Below, in pieces: positions 56,721-64,000 of a stretch of 64,000 bases of DNA. This DNA comes from Tragulus kanchil (Eukaryota; Chordata; Mammalia; Artiodactyla; Tragulidae), in assembly GCA_022376925.1 (NCBI GenBank), contig JAIOJX010000026.1, forward strand, positions 197,446,400 through 197,510,399, in the 5' to 3' direction. A model generated the notes under the pieces. The model was given only the letters and a program-made list of their open reading frames with translations. It made no database searches and was not told the origin of the DNA. Each line of letters starts with the position of its first letter. The stretch's first letter is position 1. The translations under genes and the position numbers were made by a program.

Positions 56721-58161
56721 ATTTCAGAAAAGGTCATGTGGATTTATCACTGGGAGACAAGGAGGCAACACGATTAGATGCTTTGCTGTCTGTGTAAGAA
56801 CTGAATAACAGATATGCAGTGAGTGGTCCATTGCTGACAGACTTTGAGAGAAGTGACATGACTGGTCTCTGATCTTCATGTGCATCTGTTACATTCACCT
56901 GATTTGTGGTCTGCAGAGGTAGCAGAGAAGTTCGTATTTAATGTACAATACTCACAGTCAACATATTGTGCTAACTGAAATTTGAACTGTGTGATTATTA
57001 GTTAACTAAACTGTGGGAACTGAAATATCTGTATTCCAGCAATGCACAGATCTCTTTCTCGCTGAATTCCTTCTGCGTTGAGGCAGGAAGAACCTGAGCC
57101 TCGGTGGGTCCAGACGTTGGGTGAGTGCTGGATTAAGTCCTGGCCGCGTGGGTTCAAGTCCCAGACAGGGTTTTGGCTGGGGTTAAGTCTTAGCCATGAG
57201 TCCCAAACTGGTTTTGGTTAGGTTCAAGTCCCAGTCACGTGGGTTCAAGTCTCAAACAGAGTTTTGGCTGGAGTTCAAGCTCCAGCCACGTGGGTTCAAG
57301 TCCCAAGCAGGGTCCAATCAGGTCTGGGCCCTGGGTTTAAGTCTCAATCGAGGTAAAATCCTTTCAGAGGGACTTGTTTGGTGTGAACTCTTGTCATGTA
57401 TTTAGAGTATCCTGTGCTAACTTGTGATGAATTTGGAGGCTTGAACGTGTTATACTGTCAGATTCTCGTGCAGAATATATAAAAAAATTATTATCTAAAG
57501 GTTTATTTTTTGAAGCTGTAAGATTCATCCATGGGAAAAGTCTCAGACATTACAAATGACTATTAACCCCTTGTCTGATATATCATTTGCAAATATTTTC
57601 TCTCATGCTGTAGGTTGCTTTTTCATTTTGTTGATGGGTTCCTTAGCCGTGCAGAAACTTTTTAGTTTGCTATAGCTCCCCTTATTTTTGTTTATGTTGC
57701 CTTTGTTTTTGGTGTCAAATTCTCTATTTATATTTGATTCAAATATCACTTCCAGTTTTATCACTTTTTGTTTCTTTGCTGCAATTTTATCTCTGTTGGC
57801 CAGTTCCTTTCTTCAAGTACCCATTTTTCTAACAATCATTTCAGAAAAGGTCATGTGGATTTATCACTGGGAGACAAGGAGGCAACACGATTAGATGCTT
57901 TGCTGTCTGTGTAAGAACTGAATAACAGATATGCAGTGAGTGGTCCATTGCTGACAGACTTTGAGAGAAGTGACATGACTGGTCTCTGATCTTCATGTGC
58001 ATCTGTTACATTCACCTGATTTGTGGTCTGCAGAGGTAGCAGAGAAGTTCGTATTTAATGTACAATACTCACAGTCAACATATTGTGCTAACTGAAATTT
58101 GAACTGTGTGATTATTAGTTAACTAAACTGTGGGAACTGAAATATCTGTATTCCAGCAATG

Positions 58162-58924
58162 ACAGATTGTATTCCAAAGATGGCACAATGATCTCTTTCA
58201 CCCCGTGTGTTCTTTTAGGACTTTGCCATTACCATCTCAAAAGGTAGGGTCTAATGCCCTTTTTCTTGAATCTGGGCTATTTTGTGCCTTTCTGGCAACC
58301 AATAAAATGGAACAAAAATAGCTTCATAAAGAATAGCTACATTATTTCTAAGGATGAACCATGGAAGTCAATACACTTAACACTGGCACACTTTTATCAA
58401 AACTCCAAGTCACCATGTAAACCACCCAATGACTTGGTGACTAATGTGCTGCGAAGACGTCTAAACAAGTCTATTTGGAGAAATCACCTGGAGAAGATGT
58501 GTGAATTGGTTGATCCACTATTATATTATTGACCTTTTGGGTTTTTTAAGTCTTTTGCTAATATAATTAATTTTACAACAAATATCCTGGAACATATTCC
58601 ATTTTTCACAAGTGCAAATCTCTGTGTTGGTTAAATTCCCCAAACCAGAATGAGCACAAATCTTGATATTGAAAGGAGACTTCTGTTGCACACTCTACCA
58701 AAGATTTAGATTTAGTGAGAGTAAAAATTGTATTTAGGTTTTCAAGGAAGTACTTAGTGGTCCCTGTTGTTAGTGAAGTAACAGTTATAAATTTTACCTG
58801 TGCTAATAAGACAGAAGGCATTAGTGGCACCATGAAAAGACAGATTTCCTTGGGAGGAGAACATTTCACAGGCAAGGTAGTTAACACTCTGATTTAAACA
58901 TGCCTTTTCTTTTCTTTTCTTTTT
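58162..58924. other. Unassigned single-copy stretch
   Basis: 'cttgaatctgggctattttg ... ctggcaaccaataaaatgg' (58265-58310) resembles a mammalian LTR- or MER-type repeat I cannot name. The remainder is AT-rich non-coding. Confidence 0.35.
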
Positions 58925-58927
58925 TTT

Positions 58928-59186
58928 GGCCACTTCTATTGGTCTTTCATTTATTTATTTTCATCTATCTTTGTTCTTTGGCCTATGTGGGCCTCCCATC
59001 GCAGTGGCCTCTGTCGTTGCAGAGCACCGGCTCTGGGTGCATGCGCTCCAGAGCTCTGGCTCAGTAGTTGGACACGTCGGTCCAGCCGCTCCGCGGCAAG
59101 TGGGATCTTCCCAGGCCAGGGATCGGACCGGTGCCCCTTGCACTGCAAGCCGGTGTCTTTACCCACTGGACCACCAGGGAAGCCCC
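58928..59186 (-). repeat. CHR-variant SINE
   Basis: 'ggccacttctattggtcttt', 'ggcctcccatcgcagtggcc', 'tcagtagttggacacgtcgg' and 'ggaccaccagggaagcccc'. The flanking words 'taaacatgcctttt' (58896) and 'taaacatactttt' (59187) look like a target-site duplication. Confidence 0.92.
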
Positions 59187-60502
59187 TAAACATACTTTTA
59201 AGCAGAAAGATGGCCATATGCTCTGACCAAGAAATTGGAGAGTTACATATTCTTTGATTTAAATCAGAAGAAGTTCAGAATCAGAAGTTCTTTAAAATGC
59301 AGAAGATGAACAAAGAACAGGCAGAGGGTGGAGAATTTTTTCAAGAGAACAGGCTTTAGGGGTCAGTTCTGGAGTCAGTACTATGCTTCTTTATGCTGTT
59401 CATCAGTTTGGTGAATATTTGCTAAAATATGTTCAGCTTGAAATAAACCTTCATGTGGGTGGTGCTCACAACGAGAACTTCATGCCATTAAGAAAAAGGC
59501 AAGTTACATTAGTATAATTTATTTACGAAGATAAGGAAATTGATTTGATACTTTAGACTGTCATGAGAAAGAACACCAACATGAAAATATCTGACCTTGA
59601 GGAGTTAACCTTCTGCCATCTAAAAAGTAGCTAACCAGAATGAGTCACTTCTGTAAGTTGAAGACTTCAGACTCTTTGTTTCAGGCTTGAACTTTATCTC
59701 CATGCTGAGCAGATTGAAATTTGCACAATATTTCCTTTTCAAGACAGTTACCCTTGGACATATCTTAGGTCTCTGTAGTGGCTGGTTTCAGTTCTCTGTC
59801 TCAATAGACTTGATAAGGAAGTGTTTTAGTTAATATGTAGTAAAGTCCTCAAAGTGACTGACAAACTTCCTTGTCTTTAGCTAACTCTCAGAGTATTTGT
59901 CTATTAATTTCAGGTTTGTTTGCTTTTTCATTTTAAAATATGTGTGTTTGGTTTCAAAGGGTTCTGTTTTTCCTCTCTGCTGCATCATTTGATTTGGGCA
60001 CTTTGATTTTTTTTTTTTTGATAATTCTTTAATAGAATAGTGTTACATTTGCTAAAACACAGATGGTTAAAACCCAGTCTCCTACATAGCTGCACAAACC
60101 TCAAAGAAGTGAAGTGGTGGAGGGTCCACTGAGTCTGATCCCTTCTGAAACTGTGTACGTTGTCACATGCTGGCTGAAATGCAGTTTGCGTTCTCTGCTT
60201 TGTTTACTTTCCATGTGAAGCGCTCTCCTAAGACCTAACCTTTACTCAGTGAGTGACTTTCTTTATGGGAGTAAAAAGAAACTTCATTATGAAATAGCTG
60301 TTATGGGAATGACACAAGTTATCTAGGATTCAAAGGTCTAAACATTAATTCAAAAGGCAAAGATATTCCAGCACATCCAAACAAAACCAAGAAGTCTACC
60401 AGCCGCTGTTTTCAACTGAAGTGATGAAACCCAAAGAAATCAGATAGCGAAATGGAGAAAATGAGAAGAAAGGTCATCTGAAAATCTACCATTGGTGAAG
60501 TG
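59187..60502. other. Single-copy stretch, no repeat recognised
   Basis: The longest run without a recognised repeat or tandem block. No long open frame. A T-run at 60009-60020 is followed by moderately GC-balanced sequence (60060-60480) leading into the exon-like stretch at 60503. Confidence 0.4.
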
Positions 60503-60625
60503 ATGAAGAACGTTTACCGGCTTATTCTGAAACTTGTCAATTTTGCAATTCTTGGCTTCGTATGGATTTCTGTGGTACAGTGTACAATTTTAAACAGCTG
60601 CCTAAAGTCATGTGTAACTAACCTG
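60503..60625 (+). CDS. Weak candidate first coding exon (41 codons, then splice-donor consensus)
   Basis: From ATG 60503 the frame reads 41 codons to an exact 'CTG|GTAAGT' donor-like site at 60625/60626, phase 0. The start has G at -3, and an in-frame stop lies upstream at 60479. The product has a basic N-terminus (K2, R6, K10), a hydrophobic core at residues 11-25 ('LVNFAILGFVWISVV'), then three cysteines in 'QCTILNSCLKSC'. This is the shape of a signal peptide or type II membrane anchor followed by a Cys-containing segment. I do not recognise the protein. No second exon is visible in the 3.3 kb that follow. The read-through frame runs to 60733. A chance open frame is the simplest alternative. 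Confidence 0.2.
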
Positions 60626-62362
60626 GTAAGTTTTCCTGGTCTAATATTTGTCTTTGTAGGAACTAGAACATGTAGAATTCGGCTTGTTGTATTGATTGAC
60701 TTATTTTCTCTTTATGAGAAGTTTTCTTTATGAGAAATGGTAGCAAGGCAAAAAGATTCTTTTTCCAAACGAAGTTAGGAACAATTAGTGATTTTAGTAA
60801 GTAGGGCAATGCTACTGTCTTTCTTTAAAGTTATGTGTTCACGGCATTTTTTTCTTTTTTTTTGCAAGGTGAGGTATGGGATTTGCATAAAGGAGGCTTA
60901 AATATCAATTTTGCATACCTTAAAAAATACAGTTTAACTCATGAATTACGAAATCATTTATATTTGTCTTAACATACGGAATATGTTTGGCTAGAGGGTA
61001 ATGCCTTCTCACTGCAGACAGAAGTACTATTTGTATTGTGGATAGGTGATTGTATCCGGAGGTGGATGAGGAGGGAAGCAGATGTAGACGCCATGTAGAA
61101 CATTAGATCTTATTATTAACCATTATATATTTACATATGTTATTTTATGTATTATATACTTATATATAATTATCATTATTGAATGACAGAATTATTTCTA
61201 AATTCCTTTCTCTGTGTGTATTTGTAATTTTTTCGGTGAGCTTTGCTAAACATTTATGGTTTCTTTTCATTTCTGGGTGTCATTCCTCCTATATACTGTT
61301 TCAGATCTTTATAGTTATTGTGACTTAGATGTGCTTAAAACAGTCAATTAATCACCTTTGAAAACTGAATACATTCTAGCCAGGGAAAGATGCATTTTTC
61401 TTATCAGACAATGTGACAATACTTACAGTGATATTTTTCAATTAATAAAAATACCAGTACAGTATTCATTATTATGCTGAAGTATTAGAGGTCTGTGGTA
61501 GAGTAAAAAAGAAAGGTATTTATGGTATACTCTTAGTTAATGTAAACTATCATTTAAAACATTTTTTAGGCTTACTACAGTTTTTTAAAATGGAAAAATC
61601 AGACTATTAAATGTTTTTTTTTATTAAAAAATTCTCTGTAAAAACAATATATATTCATTGTAAAATATTTATAAGATAAAGAATGAAAGAAAAAAAAACC
61701 CTATAATTCCACGACTATTAATTTTTGATTGCATTTAGTTTCACTGTTTTTTTCCTCAAAGTATATGATTTTTCACACATTGTGCACCCAGCTCTTTTGC
61801 TGACCATAACTGTGTGGGTTTTCCTCTATACTTTAATGTTTATATGGAAACAGGATCTTTAAATATTCCTTCATGTGAATGCATCACTATAGTTTATTTA
61901 TTAATTTCCCCATTATCAAAACTGATGTTGCTTGTTTCTATTATTGGCGTCTCCATTTTCATTTGTAGCTAAGCTTTGTTTCATCTTATTTCTTGTGTGG
62001 GCTCCTTGATTTCAGGTTTGGCAGGAGGAGTAGACAGTTTGTTCCTTTGCCTTCCGTTCACCTCCCACAGAGAAAGGCACAGCTGAGGTGGTGGCGACTG
62101 CAGAAACACGGTCTGCGAGTTTGACTAGTCACTGCAATCATGTTCTCCATCTGGTCCTCCCACATGGGGGTGGAGGGGCGGGGGGAACAAAAGTGAGGTG
62201 AAAGAACAATGTGCAGAGCCATGGATAGAGGAACACTATGAAAAGTGCTCAAGTTTATTATACTGAATTTTACTATATTTTATTTATTTAATTTATTGCC
62301 TTAAATTTTTTGCTGTGCTATCCTTTTTTTTTTTACAAAGTCCACATGGCTTTTTTTTTTTT
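60626..62362. other. Single-copy stretch, mostly AT-rich
   Basis: No repeat is assigned with confidence. AT-rich patches lie at 61110-61190 and 61600-61700. A GC-richer patch at 62030-62190 contains a G-run ('ggggtggaggggcgggggg'). No open frame of note. Confidence 0.4.
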
Positions 62363-62621
62363 TTTAAATTTTGACTTCTTTTTATTTGTTACTTATTTAT
62401 TTATTTTCATCCATCTTTATTCTTTGGCCTTCCATTGCAGTGGCCTCTCTCATTGCAGAGCACCAACTCTGGGCTCATGCACTGCAGAATGCTGGTTCTT
62501 ACTTGGACACACAGGTCTAGCTGCTCTGCTGCACGAGGGATTGTCCCGGGCCAGGGATTGAACTGGTGCCCTTTGCACTGCAAGGCAGACTCTTTATCCA
62601 CTGGACCACCAGGGAAGTCCC
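62363..62621 (-). repeat. CHR-variant SINE (diverged)
   Basis: T-rich tail, 'ttcatccatctttattcttt', 'gccttccattgcagtggcct', 'cttggacacacaggtctagc' and 'ggaccaccagggaagtccc'. It is the older outer member of the tandem below. Confidence 0.88.
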
Positions 62622-62803
62622 TGTGCTATCCTTTTTAGCTTGGACCTGTTTTTTTTTTTTTTTTTTCAATTTGTTTTATTATTTCTTGGATATTTTCACT
62701 ACCCTCTTAGTTTTAAATGTTTCTGAAGAGATTTATCTTTCAAGTTAACTGCTGTTACCTAATTATCTTTGTTTTCTGTGGAGTCAGTTTTTTAATTTTT
62801 GAC

Positions 62804-63060
62804 CTTTTTATTGTTTTTTTCTTTCTTTATTTTCATCTATCTTCATTCCTTGGGCCTGTTTGGGCCTCCCATTGCAGTGGCCTCTGTTGCTGCAGAGCAC
62901 CGACTCTGGGTGCATATGTGCCCAGAGCGCTGGCTCATAAATTGGACACACCGGTCCAGCTGCTCCATGGCATGTGGGGTCTTCCTCAGGCCAGAGATCG
63001 AATCGGTGCCCTTTGCACTGCAAGGCAGACTCTTTATCCACTGGACCACCAGGGAAGTCC
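62804..63060 (-). repeat. CHR-variant SINE, hybrid middle copy
   Basis: Body words 'tgggcctcccattgcagtgg' and 'cacaccggtccagctgctcc' are as in 63244-63500. The terminal 'actctttatccactggacca' and 'gaagtccctgtgctatcc' are as in 62363-62621 and its right flank. Confidence 0.88.
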
Positions 63061-63243
63061 CTGTGCTATCCTTTTTAGCTTGGACCTGTTTTTTTTTTTT
63101 TTTTTTCAATTTGTTTTATTATTTCTTGGATATTTTCACTACCCTCTTAGTTTTAAATGTTTCTGAAGAGATTTATCTTTCAAGTTAACTGCTGTTACCT
63201 AATTATCTTTGTTTTCTGTGGAGTCAGTTTTTTAATTTTTGAC

Positions 63244-63500
63244 CTTTTTATTGTTTTTTTCTTTCTTTATTTTCATCTATCTTCATTCCTTGGGCCTGTT
63301 TGGGCCTCCCATTGCAGTGGCCTCTGTTGCTGCAGAGCACCGACTCTGGGTGCATATGTGCCCAGAGCGCTGGCTCATAAATTGGACACACCGGTCCAGC
63401 TGCTCCATGGCATGTGGGGTCTTCCTCAGGCCAGAGATCGAATCGGTGCCCCCTGCACTGCAAGGCAGACTCTTTACCCACTGGACCACCAGGGAAGCCC
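63244..63500 (-). repeat. CHR-variant SINE, outer right copy
   Basis: Same body as the middle copy but with a canonical end 'gccccctgcactgcaaggca', 'actctttacccactggacca', 'ccagggaagccc', followed by unique DNA. Confidence 0.9.
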
Positions 63501-64000
63501 ACTTCTTTTGCTTTTAATAGGACTACTTTTAAAAAAGAAAAATGCCATGTGCCATAAGGCAGGGCTATCAGATTTAATCCCTAATTTTATACATGGCAGC
63601 TGCTACACTTGCTTACACACATGTATACAGACACACTGCCTCTGTGTAAAGTCTAGAATGTGTCTGCAAATTGACTTTTAAAAGTTAACAACAACCTTAT
63701 ATCTGTCTATGAGAGAAATGAGACTTTAGTTTTTGTTTGTTTTATCAAAAAAATCCTGGGCTTCAGTGTACCATCAAGCCAAAAAATGTGGAGGCCATGC
63801 ATATATGAATGAAGAGAGGACGGTCTTCAATCAAAATTTTGTTAAACATGCACCAAGCTGGAGCTATTGGATGATTTGTGAACAATCTAGAAATTTCTGT
63901 GTTGTGATTTTATGTTAGCTTGGAGATTCATGGGGAAAGACGGATGAGAATCTAGTGATTCTTTTTGCCCAGGATCTTAGTTCCCAGACCAGGGACTGAA
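63501..64000. other. Unassigned single-copy stretch to window end
   Basis: No gene recognised. The last 40 bases ('gcccaggatcttagttccca', then 'gaccagggactgaa') look like the start of another reverse-strand short CHR-type SINE cut by the window edge. Confidence 0.45.

Larger units (their letters stand above)
55939..58161. repeat. Tandem ~1.12-kb duplication, pair 20
   Basis: 55939-57044 recurs at 57056-58161 (offset 1117) with a few substitutions (56020 t/57140 c region, 56188 t/57313 c, 56335 a/57452 t). The left edge lies inside the LTR, 30 bases after its AATAAA. Confidence 0.95.
62621..63500. repeat. Tandem 440-bp duplication bounded by SINEs, with a hybrid SINE
   Basis: 62621-63000 recurs at 63061-63440. 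The SINE in the first unit (62804-63060) matches the third SINE (63244-63500) up to 'gatcgaatcggtgcc', then matches the first SINE (62363-62621) from 'tttgcactgcaaggcagact' onward. The switch lies in the shared 'ggtgccc' at 63005-63011. This is the product expected from unequal exchange between two same-strand SINEs. Confidence 0.88.

Noticed and set aside
5089..63517. Many 60-170-codon open frames in both strands with shared protein text
   Set aside because: They are translations of CHR-variant, Bov-tA and CHR SINEs; the shared text is the SINE body, not a protein family.
1..64000. CRISPR array or satellite DNA as the source of the regular repeats
   Set aside because: Units are ~1.1 kb, unrelated to each other and only paired; there is no short repeat-spacer structure, and the genome is mammalian.

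Overview
Organism. The repeat content points to a pecoran ruminant. The window holds Bov-tA/Bov-A SINEs, the BovB (RTE) LINE, CHR-type tRNA-Glu SINEs, ruminant-type L1 3' ends and ruminant-type ERV LTRs. I cannot name the species. The commonest young SINE here is a CHR derivative whose body and tail I do not recognise from cattle, so a lineage other than Bos is plausible.

Content. No intact protein-coding gene can be supported. The one clear gene-derived object is a processed (intronless) retrocopy of KCNAB3, the voltage-gated K+ channel beta-3 subunit, at about 44552-47124. It has a broken reading frame, a short A tail and a perfect 17-bp target-site duplication. A 7SL (SRP) RNA retropseudogene lies at 17395-17620, is 3'-truncated and has no A tail. 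One short open exon-like stretch ending in a splice-donor consensus (60503-60625) is recorded as a weak candidate. Everything else is interspersed repeats or unassigned non-coding sequence.

Layout. 0-9.4 kb: unassigned sequence, then degraded L1 on the + strand carrying SINEs. 9.4-17 kb: Bov-tA, CHR-variant SINEs and unassigned DNA. 17-20 kb: MIRs and the 7SL copy. 20-24.7 kb: L1 3' end with a SINE inside it. 25-37 kb: Bov-A and CHR-variant SINEs, an L1 3' end and MIR. 37-41 kb: two BovB 3' ends. 41-44 kb: L1 3'UTR and Bov-tA. 44.5-48.5 kb: KCNAB3 retrocopy and CHR SINE. 48.5-49.5 kb: LTR sequence. 50-51.6 kb: a SINE cluster including a three-unit SINE tandem. 52-58 kb: L1 and LTR material. 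58-64 kb: mostly single-copy DNA, one CHR-variant SINE and a second SINE tandem.

Dominant structural signal. Twenty times in 64 kb, a block of about 1.1 kb (offsets 1055-1166 bp) is followed almost at once by a near-identical second copy. Most junctions carry a few to about 60 bases of unmatched filler. The blocks share no family and cut through SINEs, L1, BovB, LTRs and the KCNAB3 3'UTR alike. In several places consecutive pairs overlap, so the shared part occurs three times. I read this as unmerged overlapping contig ends in the assembly rather than biology. One ambiguous base (31459) remains. Collapsing the pairs would shorten the window to roughly 42 kb. Two further tandems (50684-51610 and 62363-63500) are different: in each the middle SINE is a hybrid of its two neighbours, as expected from SINE-SINE recombination or from an assembly-graph loop.
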